From Plut-88900 sp963668115 (lineage in GTDB: Bacteria > Chloroflexota > Dehalococcoidia > Plut-88900): a DNA stretch of 64,000 bases. Within the stretch, counting starts at the first letter, position 1, and the number at the start of each line of letters is the position of its first letter. Positions 41,314-50,407 of the stretch are shown here, one piece after another. Below the pieces are notes generated by a model that was not told where the DNA came from, ran no database searches, and saw only the letters and a program-made list of their open reading frames with translations. Both the position numbers and the translations under genes were made by a program. The stretch is taken from contig OY764147.1 of NCBI GenBank assembly GCA_963668115.1, positions 1,860,001 through 1,924,000 on the forward strand, written 5' to 3'.

Positions 41314-42159
41314 CTAGCTCATTTCCTTCATGCGTCGGGCGGCTTCCAGGCGGTCCTTCTCCTCCTCCTTGGCGGCCCAATTGAAGAAGATGATGCCGGC
41401 GGCGGTTACAAAGATTAAGAAACCGGGAAGCTTCATTATTACGCCGCCGATCTGCTGGTCCGCGGCAGTGGAGATGCCCCAGATCTCGGGGGCGTTGGCG
41501 TAGGTCTCGTAGAGGATGCCGTCGGCGAAGGTTATGAGGGCGCCGACGATGGCAGGGGGTATGGACAGGATGAACATATAGAGGACCTGGCCGGCGTAGG
41601 GGAGTCTGGGGAGCTCCTTCAAGGGGCTGAGCACGGGCCACCACATGATGACGCCGGTGGCTATGAAGGTGAGGTGCTGGATGATGTGGACGGTGATGTT
41701 GTTGAGGCCGGCTTCGTAGACGGCGGGGACGTGCCAGATGGCGAAGACTATGTTGAAAAGGAGGGCGGCTAGGACGGGGAAGGTGAGGACTTTCGTGACT
41801 GGGTAGACTCCAGGAAGTTTAAGGATGGGTCTCAGCATCCATCCAGGCGTACCGAGGAGCATGAGGGGTGGGCCTACGAGCACCAAGAAGAGATGCTGAA
41901 TCATGTGGGCGCTGAAGAGGTAGTAATCGGAGAGGGGGTCGAGGGGGGAGTAGAGGGCAAAGAAGATGGACCAGAGGCCGACGGTAAAGAGGACAATGCG
42001 TCGGGTGGGGACATCGGAAGAGCCGGGATAGTGGGTGCGTAGGGGGCCGACGGAGAGGAGGTAGACGACTTCGAGGAAGAAAACGGCGGCGACGACGCTG
42101 ATGTCGCCGCCCCAGTCGAGCCAGGAAAACTCGGGGGTGAAATCGACTTCAACCGGCAA
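41314..42159 (-). CDS. ctaG: Cytochrome c oxidase assembly protein CtaG (caa3 type)
   Basis: 281 residues with seven predicted membrane helices: YSPLDPLSDYYLFSAHMIQHLFLVLVGPPLMLLG contains the family histidines, and VHIIQHLTFIATGVIMWWPVLSP follows. The caa3-type CtaG family assists oxidase maturation. Last gene of the minus-strand oxidase cluster. Confidence 0.9.
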   Translation of the reverse strand: MPVEVDFTPEFSWLDWGGDISVVAAVFFLEVVYLLSVGPLRTHYPGSSDVPTRRIVLFTVGLWSIFFALYSPLDPLSDYYLFSAHMIQHLFLVLVGPPLMLLGTPGWMLRPILKLPGVYPVTKVLTFPVLAALLFNIVFAIWHVPAVYEAGLNNITVHIIQHLTFIATGVIMWWPVLSPLKELPRLPYAGQVLYMFILSIPPAIVGALITFADGILYETYANAPEIWGISTAADQQIGGVIMKLPGFLIFVTAAGIIFFNWAAKEEEKDRLEAARRMKEMS

Positions 42160-42214
42160 GGGGCACCTCGGGAGTCAGGGGCGGGAGAGCAAAGGACACA
42201 CTACAAAGCGTAGC

Positions 42215-42550
42215 TTAAGCGCCAAGAAGTTGGAAGAGGGCGAGGAGGGCGAAAAGGGCGGCGGCGGCAAGGGCCAAGCCACCCAGGAAGAGCCTTGAGA
42301 ACAGTATGTCATCAAACTTCAAGTGCATGTAGTACATGATGACAATGGCGAACTTCACGCCGGATAAGACTATGAATACGAGGATGAAGAGGAGCCTGTT
42401 GAATTCGAGGTAGAAGACGCCAAACTCGATAAGGGTGATGATACCGAGGATGATGGCTATGATGATATAGCCACGTACGGTAGGGTGATGCCCTTCCGCT
42501 TCAGGGGAGTGGGCGGGGGAGTCGGGAGTTTTGAGGGCGTCGTCCTGCAT
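42215..42550 (-). CDS. Cytochrome c oxidase subunit IV family protein
   Basis: 111 residues with three hydrophobic helices: YIIIAIILGIITLIEFGVFYLEF, LFILVFIVLSGVKFAIVIMYYMHLKFD and a C-terminal span. Matches the prokaryotic COX IV/CyoD-like family that stabilises the CuB site. Between subunit III and ctaG, 35 bp after subunit III. Confidence 0.9.
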   Translation of the reverse strand: MQDDALKTPDSPAHSPEAEGHHPTVRGYIIIAIILGIITLIEFGVFYLEFNRLLFILVFIVLSGVKFAIVIMYYMHLKFDDILFSRLFLGGLALAAAALFALLALFQLLGA

Positions 42551-42585
42551 TCGCTTGGCTCTACGTTATGGCGTGCTCAGGGTTC

Positions 42586-43269
42586 CTATACGAAGGGGAC
42601 CTGCGATACCAATTGGGAGAACATGGCATGGCCGTCGGAGGCTTCAGCGCCGGGCGGGGCGTCGTTGGCGCCGAGGAGGTAGACGAGGGTGAAGATGATG
42701 ATCCAGACGATGTCGACGAAGTGCCAGTAGAGGCCTGCAATCTCGACTCTCAGGGAGTCTTTCTGGGTCAGGGAGCCGTTCAGGTTCTGGCCGAATAAGG
42801 ACACGAGCCAGATGACGCCGCCGGTGACGTGGGCGCCGTGGAAGCCGGTCAGGATGAAGAAACTGGTGCCGAACAGGTTGGTTGTCGGGGACAGGCCATA
42901 GTGTATGTAGAACTCTCGGAATTCGAAGACCTGGAAGCCCAGGAAGACGGAGCCGAGCAAGGCTGTGCCAAGCACCCACACCCGGAAACCCCTGTTATCG
43001 CCCTTCCTGATGGAGTAGAGGGTCATCACCATCATGAAACTGCTCATAAGCAGGACGAAGGTGCTGACCGTGGTGACGGGTACGTCTATGACGTCGGCGG
43101 GGTAAGGGCCTACGATGCTCTGGTTCCGGTAGACCAGGTAGGTGGAGATGAAGGTGCCGAAGAAGAGGCACTCGGAGCCGAGGAAGGCCCACATTGCGAG
43201 CTTGCGGTTATCAAGCCCTGTATTAGTGGGGTGTTCTTCGGGGTGATGAGTTGTAGCTACCTGGGCCAA
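42586..43269 (-). CDS. coxC: Cytochrome c oxidase subunit III
   Basis: 227 residues, five to six membrane helices: NRKLAMWAFLGSECLFFGTFISTYLVY, LGSVFLGFQVFEF, FFILTGFHGAHVTGGVIWLV, and the closing GLYWHFVDIVWIIIFTLVYLLG. These are the typical subunit III motifs including WHFVDIVW. Lies 25 bp after subunit I. Confidence 0.95.
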   Translation of the reverse strand: MAQVATTHHPEEHPTNTGLDNRKLAMWAFLGSECLFFGTFISTYLVYRNQSIVGPYPADVIDVPVTTVSTFVLLMSSFMMVMTLYSIRKGDNRGFRVWVLGTALLGSVFLGFQVFEFREFYIHYGLSPTTNLFGTSFFILTGFHGAHVTGGVIWLVSLFGQNLNGSLTQKDSLRVEIAGLYWHFVDIVWIIIFTLVYLLGANDAPPGAEASDGHAMFSQLVSQVPFV

Positions 43270-43294
43270 AAATATTCTCCGTTAGGTTTCCTGA

Positions 43295-45181
43295 TTAGTG
43301 GTGGTCGTCCTTGGATACGGGTTCTGCGGCCCAGGCGTAGAGGCCCACGACCGCTATGACCACGCCAATGGCGCTGAACCAGGGGCCGACCACGAAGAGG
43401 GCACCTGCTATGCCGAACCCTGCGGCGACTACCAGGGGCCAGTACGAGGGGTCGGGCATGTGGATCTCGGGGTGGTCTTCCTCTTCAGCCTGGTTGTAGA
43501 GCTGGGCGCCGGGGGCGTCGGACCTCTCGATTGGAGTTGCTCCTTCGGAGTCGTGGCCGTACTTGAGGTCCCAGGCGGGCTCGCGGCTGTGTACGGTGGG
43601 AATCTCGACGAAGTTGTAGTGGGGGGGCGGGGAGGCGATGGTCCATTCGAGGGTACGTCCATCCCACGGGTCGGCACCGGCCCTCTCACCCTTCTTCAGA
43701 GAACTGAAGACGTTGTGTAGGAAGATGAGGAAGGAGGCGGCCAAAATGAAGGCCCCGACGGTCTGGAGGAGGTTGTAGGCTTCGAAGCCGGAGACGGCGG
43801 AGTAGGTGTAGACCCTGCGGGGCATTCCCACCAGGCCGAGGATGTGCATGGGGAAGAAGGTGAGGTTTGCGCCGAACATCAGCAGCCAGAAATGCAGCTT
43901 GCCGAGGTTGTCGTTGAGCATGCGGCCGGTCATCTTGGGGAACCAGTAGTAGATGCCCGCGAGGATGCCCATGATGCTGCCGCCAAAGAGGACGTAGTGG
44001 AGGTGGGCGACGATGTAATAGGTATCCTGCTGCTGGGCGTCGGCGGGGGGTGAAGCGTGGGTGACGCCACTAAGTCCGCCTAGGATGAACATGGCGACAA
44101 AGCCCACGGCGAACAGCATGGGCGTGGAGAAGCGGATAGAGCCTCCCCACATAGTGCCCATCCAGTTGAATATCTTCACGCCTGTCGGGACTGCGATGAG
44201 CATGGTGGTGATGGCGAAGACCGAGTTGGCCACATTGCCAAGACCGACGGTGAACATGTGGTGGCTCCAGACACCCCAGCCCATGAAGCCGATGACGATA
44301 CCGGAGAAGATTACGAACTTGTAGCCGAACAGGGGCTTCCGGGAGAAGGTTGGGATAATCTCCGAGACTATGCCCATAGCCGGCAATATCAGGATGTACA
44401 CCTCCGGGTGGCCGAAGAGCCAGAAGACGTGCTGCCAAAGGACAGGGCTGCCGCCGGCGGTAGTATCGAAGAAGTTGGTGCCGAAGGTACGGTCGAAGAG
44501 GATCTGGATCAGGCCAACGGTGATGACGGGCATTGCCGTAATCAGGAGGAAGGAGGTCACCAGGGTCATCCAGACGAACGGTGGCATCCTCATCAGGGAC
44601 ATGCCGGGCGCGCGCATATTGATGATGGTTACGGCAAAGTTGAAGGCACCAGCGAGGGAGGATATGCCGAGGATGAGAAGGCCGAGGCTGTAGAAGGTCA
44701 TGCCCTGGCCCGTGGTAAAGGGCTCTTCGGTGAGGTTAGCGTAGGCGAACCACCCGGTGTCGGGGGAGCCGAGGCCGGAGATGAAACCGCCGTTCAGGAT
44801 GAGCCCGCCGAACAGGAAGACCCAGTAGCTGAGGGCGTTAAGCCTTGGGAAGGCGACATCCCGGGCGCCGATGGCCAAGGGCACGACGATGTTGAAGAAG
44901 GCGACACTCATAGGCATGACGCCCAGGAAGATCATGGAGAGGGCGTGCATGGTGAACATCTGGTTGAAGGTGCCGGGATCAACCAGGGTGCTGTCGGGGC
45001 GGGCGAGCTGGGTGCGGATTACGAGGGCTTCGATGCCAGCGCCGAAGAAGAAGATGATAGAGGTGATGAGGTACAGGATGCCGATCCGCTTGTGGTCGAC
45101 GGTGGTGATCCAGCTCCAAGCCGTGTCAAAGGCCTTGGACCTGGCGGTTGCGCCCTCTATTACCTTGTCTACAGTTACCAA
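43295..45181 (-). CDS. coxA: Cytochrome c oxidase subunit I, with C-terminal two-helix extension
   Basis: 628 residues. Heme/CuB ligands visible: FTMHALSMIFL (low-spin heme His), GHPEVY (CuB His cross-linked to Tyr and the D-channel Glu, type A1), WSHHMFTVG (CuB His pair) and VAHLHYVLFGG (heme ligands). After the usual 12 helices there is a soluble segment and a further hydrophobic pair (WPLVVAAGFGIAGALFVVGPWFSAIGVVIAVVGLYAW), longer than the standard subunit. The catalytic subunit that reduces O2 and pumps protons. Confidence 0.96.
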   Translation of the reverse strand: MVTVDKVIEGATARSKAFDTAWSWITTVDHKRIGILYLITSIIFFFGAGIEALVIRTQLARPDSTLVDPGTFNQMFTMHALSMIFLGVMPMSVAFFNIVVPLAIGARDVAFPRLNALSYWVFLFGGLILNGGFISGLGSPDTGWFAYANLTEEPFTTGQGMTFYSLGLLILGISSLAGAFNFAVTIINMRAPGMSLMRMPPFVWMTLVTSFLLITAMPVITVGLIQILFDRTFGTNFFDTTAGGSPVLWQHVFWLFGHPEVYILILPAMGIVSEIIPTFSRKPLFGYKFVIFSGIVIGFMGWGVWSHHMFTVGLGNVANSVFAITTMLIAVPTGVKIFNWMGTMWGGSIRFSTPMLFAVGFVAMFILGGLSGVTHASPPADAQQQDTYYIVAHLHYVLFGGSIMGILAGIYYWFPKMTGRMLNDNLGKLHFWLLMFGANLTFFPMHILGLVGMPRRVYTYSAVSGFEAYNLLQTVGAFILAASFLIFLHNVFSSLKKGERAGADPWDGRTLEWTIASPPPHYNFVEIPTVHSREPAWDLKYGHDSEGATPIERSDAPGAQLYNQAEEEDHPEIHMPDPSYWPLVVAAGFGIAGALFVVGPWFSAIGVVIAVVGLYAWAAEPVSKDDHH

Positions 45182-45244
45182 AATGAAGCCTCTTAGGGGT
45201 CGGGACTCAGATTATATTAACTTTCTATAGTCCTCTCAAGAAAA

Positions 45245-46849
45245 CTAGTTCAGTGTCAGGAGGTATTCGATAACGTCGGCTACTGCCTGAGGGCCGATGG
45301 TCTCGATGAAGTTGGCGGGCATGAGGTCGGCCGGGAAGCCTTCGACGATGTAGGAGTTAGTGTCGAGCAGGGACTGGGTTATGTACTCCCTGGCGGTCAT
45401 GCCTGGGATCCGGGCGCCAGCGGTGGAAGCGATGCCCTGCTGGGTCGGGCCAAGGCCCACCGTGCCATCAAGGGAGTGGCAGGTTACGCAGGTGAGGGGG
45501 GTAGAGGTCTCGAAGACCTGGGCGCCGCGGGCGGCATCGCCGGGCGGGAGCACGACGGGTGTGGGGCTGGGGGCCGGAGTCGGGGTGGGAGCGAAGGGGT
45601 CGGGGGTGGGGGTTGGAGGAACGGAGGCAGGGTCGGGGGTGGGGGTTGGGATAGTTTCGACGGCGGGCCGCAGGGTAAGGAGGTAGGCGGTCAATTGCTT
45701 GACTTCTTCGTCGGTCATGGTCTGGGTCGGGTCATTATAGACGGCGGCGAGCTCGGCCATGCGGTTGCCGGGCTTGAATTCTTCGGGGTCGCTGAGCCAT
45801 GACTCGAGGTTTGATTGAGTTAGTGGAGCAATTCCGGCGGCCATAGTCGTGCGGGTGGCGAAGTGCTTCAGGTTCGGGCCGGGGACAACGTTGTTTCCCT
45901 CCATGAACTGATTTCTCTGCTGTTCCCGCACTTCAAGAGCGGTGGGAGCATCCTTGTTGTGGCAGAGGACGCAGCCCTTGCTCAGGAATACGGCCTGGCC
46001 GAGAAGGGCATCGTCGGTGGGCTGTTGAGGGGGAGCGTTGTAGGCCAGCTTCCACTGGTCGTAGTCTTGCCATTCGTGAGCGATGACGACGAACTTCATG
46101 TCGGCGTGGGCGAGGCCGCAGAACTCGGCGCATCGGCCTTCATAGACACCTGGCTCGCTGGCCATGAACCAGGTCTTATTGATGACGGTGGGGACGACGT
46201 CGAGCTTGCCGGCGAGGTTGGGAATCCAGAAGCTGTGTATGACGTCGTCGGAGAAGAGGTCAACGTCGACACGGGTGTTGACGGGGATGTGGAGTTCGTT
46301 GGCAGTCTCGATCTCGTCACCGGAATACCGGAACTCCCACCACCACTGGTGGGCCCGGGCGGTGATGTGCATCCGGGGCACGGTTATTTCGTCGCCGATA
46401 GATGCAGTGGGGACGACGAATCGGGCCTGTTCGACTGTGACCTCGTTGGAGGGGTCAACAACTTCATCTACGACGTTGAGGGTGATGTCGTAGTCGCTGG
46501 AAGAAGAGGTGTTGAATATGACAAACAGAGTGGGGATAGCGACACCGACGAGGACAATGGTCGGGGCGATGGTCCAGGCGATTTCGAGCTTGGTGTGGCC
46601 GTGGGTCTGTTTAGGGATGGCCTGACCCGGGCGTCGGCGGTAGCGGAAGGCGCCGTAGATAAGTGCGCCTTCTACGACTACGAAGACGAAGGCGGCGAGG
46701 GCGAAGATAATCCAGAAAAGCTCCAACTGACGTTGGGCGACTTCGCCTTTGACTTCAAAGGTAGACTGATCGCCGCAACTGGCTAGGAGGAAAAGGAAAG
46801 CGAGGAGAAGGGCGGGTAGGAACGTCTTCCTGATTAGGCCTGAAGCCAA
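45245..46849 (-). CDS. coxB: Cytochrome c oxidase subunit II fused to two cytochrome c domains
   Basis: 535 residues from a TTG (46849) with AAAGG eight bases upstream. Signal peptide and lipobox (FLLASC), two membrane helices, the CuA domain with its copper motif GRCAEFCGLAHADM, then a first heme site CVLCH, a Pro/Thr-rich linker, and a second heme site CVTCH with its Met ligand in LMPANF. caa3-type oxidases usually carry one fused cytochrome c; this has two in series. The last domain is closely like the separate cytochrome c at 49898-50407. Confidence 0.93.
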   Translation of the reverse strand: MASGLIRKTFLPALLLAFLFLLASCGDQSTFEVKGEVAQRQLELFWIIFALAAFVFVVVEGALIYGAFRYRRRPGQAIPKQTHGHTKLEIAWTIAPTIVLVGVAIPTLFVIFNTSSSSDYDITLNVVDEVVDPSNEVTVEQARFVVPTASIGDEITVPRMHITARAHQWWWEFRYSGDEIETANELHIPVNTRVDVDLFSDDVIHSFWIPNLAGKLDVVPTVINKTWFMASEPGVYEGRCAEFCGLAHADMKFVVIAHEWQDYDQWKLAYNAPPQQPTDDALLGQAVFLSKGCVLCHNKDAPTALEVREQQRNQFMEGNNVVPGPNLKHFATRTTMAAGIAPLTQSNLESWLSDPEEFKPGNRMAELAAVYNDPTQTMTDEEVKQLTAYLLTLRPAVETIPTPTPDPASVPPTPTPDPFAPTPTPAPSPTPVVLPPGDAARGAQVFETSTPLTCVTCHSLDGTVGLGPTQQGIASTAGARIPGMTAREYITQSLLDTNSYIVEGFPADLMPANFIETIGPQAVADVIEYLLTLN

Positions 46850-46916
46850 TATGGGGACCTTTCGCGAGACGGGTAGTCGGGGGTGGGCGCGTTGTCTGTA
46901 AAAATTTTCACTAGGG

Positions 46917-46945
46917 AGGGTAGCAGAGATGGAAAATGGCGTCAA
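46917..46945 (-). promoter_or_regulatory. Promoter of the oxidase operon
   Basis: Minus strand: -35 TTGACG (46945-46940), 17 bp, TGC then -10 TACCCT (46922-46917). Starts the coxB-coxA-coxC-IV-ctaG transcript, about 70 bp before the TTG start. Confidence 0.7.
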
Positions 46946-47032
46946 GAGTTTTCAGCCACCGAGTGGGTATGTTGCACGGTCTTGTCAGAGGAGTCGGGAA
47001 CGGTGGCCGGATGCCGTTTGAGGGGGCCGCTA

Positions 47033-47066
47033 TGCTATACTTAACCAGTTGTGCAATCTTGCACAA
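47033..47066 (+). promoter_or_regulatory. ctaA promoter with overlapping 18-bp palindrome
   Basis: Extended -10 TGCTATACT (47033-47041) directed at ctaA, followed at 47049-47066 by TTGTGCAA-TC-TTGCACAA, a perfect 8+8 palindrome placed over the likely transcription start. The layout fits a repressor operator controlling heme A synthesis and perhaps the divergent oxidase operon. The regulator is not identified. Confidence 0.6.
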
Positions 47067-47130
47067 ACGGACTCCAGGGCGGAAATCGGGACCTACCCGG
47101 CGAGGGTTGGCCAGCCAAGACTGAGGCCAG

Positions 47131-48093
47131 TTGGTCGCGCAGACAGTCACCACGAAACCGATGCCGAATCGAGCCGGACGGGGCCTGAGGGCCTGGTCGC
47201 TGACTTCCGTCATATTCCTGCTGGGCCTGATCGTCCTGGGTGGAGTTGTGCGGATCACTGACTCGGGTCTGGGGTGCCCGGACTGGCCATTCTGCTACGG
47301 AAAGGTGCTTCCCCCGGCGGAATTCAAGGCCGTCGTAGAATATTCCCATAGGTTTGTTGCTGCGATCACAGGTTTGATTGTAGTGGGCACGGGAGTGACT
47401 ATCTGGAGGTCGCATCGTGAAGACAGGCGGCTGACTACGGCCTTCGTCCTGGCATTCATCCTGCTGGTCATCCAAGTGATACTAGGTTGGGTCACGGTAA
47501 GGACGGAGTTGAACGAGTGGCTGGTGATGGCGCACCTGACGGTGGCCGAGTCGTTGCTGGCGATGATGTTGTTGATAACGGTTGTGGGGTGGACGTCGTT
47601 TGCTGGTGGCCAGGAAGAGGCCGTCTCGCCTATATCGAAAACGGCACGAAATACGTTCATTGGAGCACTGGTGTTGATGCTGGGTGTGATGCTGAGTGGA
47701 GCTTACACGCAAGCGACGGGGGCCACGGGGGCTTGCGGCGATTCGTGGCCGCTGTGTGCGGGGTCGATCTTTCCGGATACGTTTCTTGAGGGCGTTCATA
47801 TGGGGCACAGGCTGGTAACAATCGTTGCCGTTCCTGTGCTGGTGGCGGCAGCGCACCAGGCGTACAACCTTCGGGGTCGGACGCCGGTCTTGAGCCAGAT
47901 AGCGACGCTGTTCATTGCGCTGTTCGTGGCGCAGATAGTGGTGGGTGGGATCAACGTAATGGTCGGGTTCCACCGGGCCACGAACGTACTGCACGTTGCG
48001 GTGGCTACTTTCGTGTGGGCGGCGCTGGTGGTGATGGTGGCGGTAGCCTACCTGAGCAAGGGCAACACAAGCGAGGTCCGGGATGCTGGTTGA
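47131..48093 (+). CDS. ctaA: Heme A synthase (COX15/CtaA)
   Basis: 320 residues from TTG 47131 (TGAGG upstream; ATG 47161 is an alternative). Eight membrane helices. Seen: GGVVRITDSGLGCPDWPFCYG, EYSHRFVAAITGL (heme His), SGAYTQATGATGACGDSWPLCAG, HMGHRLVTIV and FHRATNVLHVAVATFVW. Oxidises heme O to heme A. Both cysteine pairs are present. Overlaps ctaB by 11 bp. Confidence 0.95.
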   Translation: MVAQTVTTKPMPNRAGRGLRAWSLTSVIFLLGLIVLGGVVRITDSGLGCPDWPFCYGKVLPPAEFKAVVEYSHRFVAAITGLIVVGTGVTIWRSHREDRRLTTAFVLAFILLVIQVILGWVTVRTELNEWLVMAHLTVAESLLAMMLLITVVGWTSFAGGQEEAVSPISKTARNTFIGALVLMLGVMLSGAYTQATGATGACGDSWPLCAGSIFPDTFLEGVHMGHRLVTIVAVPVLVAAAHQAYNLRGRTPVLSQIATLFIALFVAQIVVGGINVMVGFHRATNVLHVAVATFVWAALVVMVAVAYLSKGNTSEVRDAG

Positions 48094-48985
48094 GCAGGGA
48101 GTCGGGGGGCGGGGGAGCGTGGTATCGACGGTGCAGGACTACGTCAGCCTGACCAAGCCGAAGATTATCTCGCTGCTGCTGGTTACGGCCCTGGGCGGGA
48201 TGTTTCTTGCGGAGCAGGGGATACCGTCGGGGTGGTTGATACTGGTGGTGCTGGCGGGGGGGTCGTTGGCGTCGGGCGGGGCGAATGCGCTGAACCATTT
48301 CCTGGAACGACACTCAGACCAGAAGATGACGAGGACTCAGAAGAGGCCGGTGGCGTCGCAGCGAATCGTGGCGTGGCAGGCGATGGTGTTTGGGGTCGGG
48401 CTCAATGGAGTGGCCTTCGCAGTGCTGGCGGTGTGGGCAAACCTGCTGAGTGCGGCACTGACGCTGGGGGCGACGGTGTTTTACGTGCTGGTGTACACGG
48501 CGTACCTGAAGCGGCGGACGCCGCAGAACATTGTGATAGGCGGGGCTGCGGGGGCGGTGCCGCCGATGGTCGGGTGGGCGGCGGTTACCGGGGGTCTTGA
48601 CCTGGAGGCATTGTATCTCTTCGCCATAATATTCTTCTGGACGCCGGCCCACTTCTGGGCACTAGCCTTGCTTATCCGGAACGATTACGCCCGAGCGGAG
48701 ATACCGATGCTGCCAGTGGTGCGGGGAGTGAAAGAGACTACCTGGAACATCCTGCTCTACAGCTTCCTGACGGTGGCACTGACGATGGCGTTCTTCACAA
48801 CACAGGCAGTGGACTGGCTTTACCTATACATCGCTGCGCCTCTCGGGGCTGGGTTCATCTACCTGGCGGTGAAGCTGTGGAGGGACGAGCAGGCGAGCAG
48901 GGCTAAGACGGCGTACTTGTATTCGCTGCTGTACCTTGCGGGGCTCTTCACGGCGATAATGCTGGACAGCACGATTGCGATTTGA
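48083..48985 (+). CDS. ctaB: Protoheme IX farnesyltransferase (heme O synthase)
   Basis: 300 residues, UbiA-fold integral membrane enzyme that adds a farnesyl group to heme b. Seen: VSLTKPKIISLLLVTALGG, GANALNHFLERHSDQKMTRTQKRPVAS (the prenyl-diphosphate Asp site), VYTAYLKRRTPQNIVIGGAAGAVPPMVGWAAVTG and FFWTPAHFWALALL. Substrate for the overlapping ctaA product is made here. Its stop lies 29 bp before the sco start. Confidence 0.95.
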   Translation: MLVEQGVGGRGSVVSTVQDYVSLTKPKIISLLLVTALGGMFLAEQGIPSGWLILVVLAGGSLASGGANALNHFLERHSDQKMTRTQKRPVASQRIVAWQAMVFGVGLNGVAFAVLAVWANLLSAALTLGATVFYVLVYTAYLKRRTPQNIVIGGAAGAVPPMVGWAAVTGGLDLEALYLFAIIFFWTPAHFWALALLIRNDYARAEIPMLPVVRGVKETTWNILLYSFLTVALTMAFFTTQAVDWLYLYIAAPLGAGFIYLAVKLWRDEQASRAKTAYLYSLLYLAGLFTAIMLDSTIAI

Positions 48986-49013
48986 GTCGGGGGCGGGGTG
49001 GGAGGAAATAGGG

Positions 49014-49748
49014 ATGTCGATGGGGTCTCGGCAATCAAAGCGCCTATTGGCCGCGGGTCTAACAGTCGGGCTACTTATACTCATCCTAATAGCTTGCTCG
49101 TCTCCTGAGCCGACCACCACCCCTGAACTCTCCATACCTGCGCCGCCGTGGGAGCTGGAGAGTCACACGGGAAAGACGCTAAGCAGCGAGGGGCTAAGGG
49201 GCAAGGCCTACGTGGTGAATTTCACCTGGACGAACTGCCGGGATACATGCCCGACCCTTTCGTTGCAGATGGCGCTACTGCGGGACAGGCTAGAGGAGGA
49301 AGGGCTGCTGAGGGAGAGGGTAGTGCTGGTATCGATATCATTCGACCCGGAGCGGGACACGGTGGAGAGGCTGGCCGAGTATGCAGAGCTGTTCGGGGCG
49401 CGGGGAGGGGAGTGGGACTTCCTGACGGGGCCAGCGGAGGAACTGGACAGGGTCATCACGCGGGGGTTCCGGGTGTCGTACAGGCCATTCACGCCGGAGC
49501 GCGGGGGAACGTCTGCCGTAGAGGATGAATTGGCGCCGACCCTAGAGTCGAATACGGGAGATCCATCGTTGGCCGAATATGTCGGGGGAGAGTCGGTTGG
49601 AGATTTCCTAGAGATCGACGAGTCTATCGACTTCGACCATCAAAACGTGTTCGTCCTGGTGGACGGAGAGGGGAAGATACGGAGCTACTACATAGGGGTG
49701 TTCCTGGACAGGGACGAGGTAGTCGAGGATATCAAGGGGTTATCATGA
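49014..49748 (+). CDS. SCO1/SenC copper chaperone lipoprotein
   Basis: 244 residues from ATG 49014 behind GGAGG. Lipoprotein signal (LLILILIACSS). Thioredoxin fold with the copper pair CRDTC in TWTNCRDTCPTLS and the distal His in FDHQNVFVLVD. Delivers copper to CuA of subunit II. About 40 extra residues precede the distal His (SAVEDELAPTLESNTGDPSL...), an insertion relative to typical SCO proteins. Confidence 0.92.
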   Translation: MSMGSRQSKRLLAAGLTVGLLILILIACSSPEPTTTPELSIPAPPWELESHTGKTLSSEGLRGKAYVVNFTWTNCRDTCPTLSLQMALLRDRLEEEGLLRERVVLVSISFDPERDTVERLAEYAELFGARGGEWDFLTGPAEELDRVITRGFRVSYRPFTPERGGTSAVEDELAPTLESNTGDPSLAEYVGGESVGDFLEIDESIDFDHQNVFVLVDGEGKIRSYYIGVFLDRDEVVEDIKGLS

Positions 49749-49810
49749 GAAACCGGTTAGGGCTGACGGGCAAAGATACATCCGGGGCTTCGCAAGAAAT
49801 TATCTAATTG

Positions 49811-49819
49811 TGCTATATT
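49811..49819 (+). promoter_or_regulatory. Candidate extended -10 for the cytochrome c gene
   Basis: TGCTATATT, about 80 bp before the cytochrome c start, same form as the ctaA and udg elements. No clear -35. Confidence 0.4.
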
Positions 49820-49897
49820 TCACTCATTGACTTATCCCAGGCCATGAATTAGGCTTTTAGCCGTTCTTGCGCAGGATCTGGAGGGTACAAACAGCAC

Positions 49898-50407
49898 TTG
49901 CTTAACTTGACACTGAAAGCACTGTTACTAGGTGGAATCATCGGAGTTATAGCTGCGGTAGCGGTCCCGATGTCGGTCCTAGCGAACCGGGACAGGGGAG
50001 CAGGGGACCCGGACGTGTATCCGACCGCAACACCCGTCCTGCGAGCAATGGAAAGCGGCACCCTGGCCGAAGAGCCGGATGACTCGGCGCCTGCCGAAGC
50101 CACGGAAGAGGAATTTGATGGGAGTGAGGGGGAGCGGGTATTCAATAGGGCGTCTCCGATAACGTGCACGACGTGCCATTCCCTGGATGGGACGGTCGGC
50201 TTAGGGCCAAGCCTGCAAGGGATTGCCGAACGGGCAGGGACTCGGATTGCGGGGATGGGTGCGGAGGAGTACATACGGCAGTCGATCATCGACACGAATG
50301 CTTACATAGTCGATGGGTTCCCGGAGAGCCTGATGCCGGTGAACTTCAGTGAGACGCTGACGGCGGAAGAGCTTGAGGCGGTCATAGGTTATCTGCTAGA
50401 GCAGTAG
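49898..50407 (+). CDS. Membrane-anchored cytochrome c
   Basis: 169 residues from TTG 49898 (TTG 49907 possible; GGAGGG 12 bp upstream). An N-terminal helix (LLLGGIIGVIAAVAVPMSVLA) anchors or exports it, an acidic linker follows, then one heme site CTTCHSLDGTVGLGPSLQGIA with Met in SLMPVNF. The heme domain is nearly the same as the last domain of coxB, so one arose from the other. Likely electron donor to the oxidase. Confidence 0.88.
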   Translation: MLNLTLKALLLGGIIGVIAAVAVPMSVLANRDRGAGDPDVYPTATPVLRAMESGTLAEEPDDSAPAEATEEEFDGSEGERVFNRASPITCTTCHSLDGTVGLGPSLQGIAERAGTRIAGMGAEEYIRQSIIDTNAYIVDGFPESLMPVNFSETLTAEELEAVIGYLLEQ

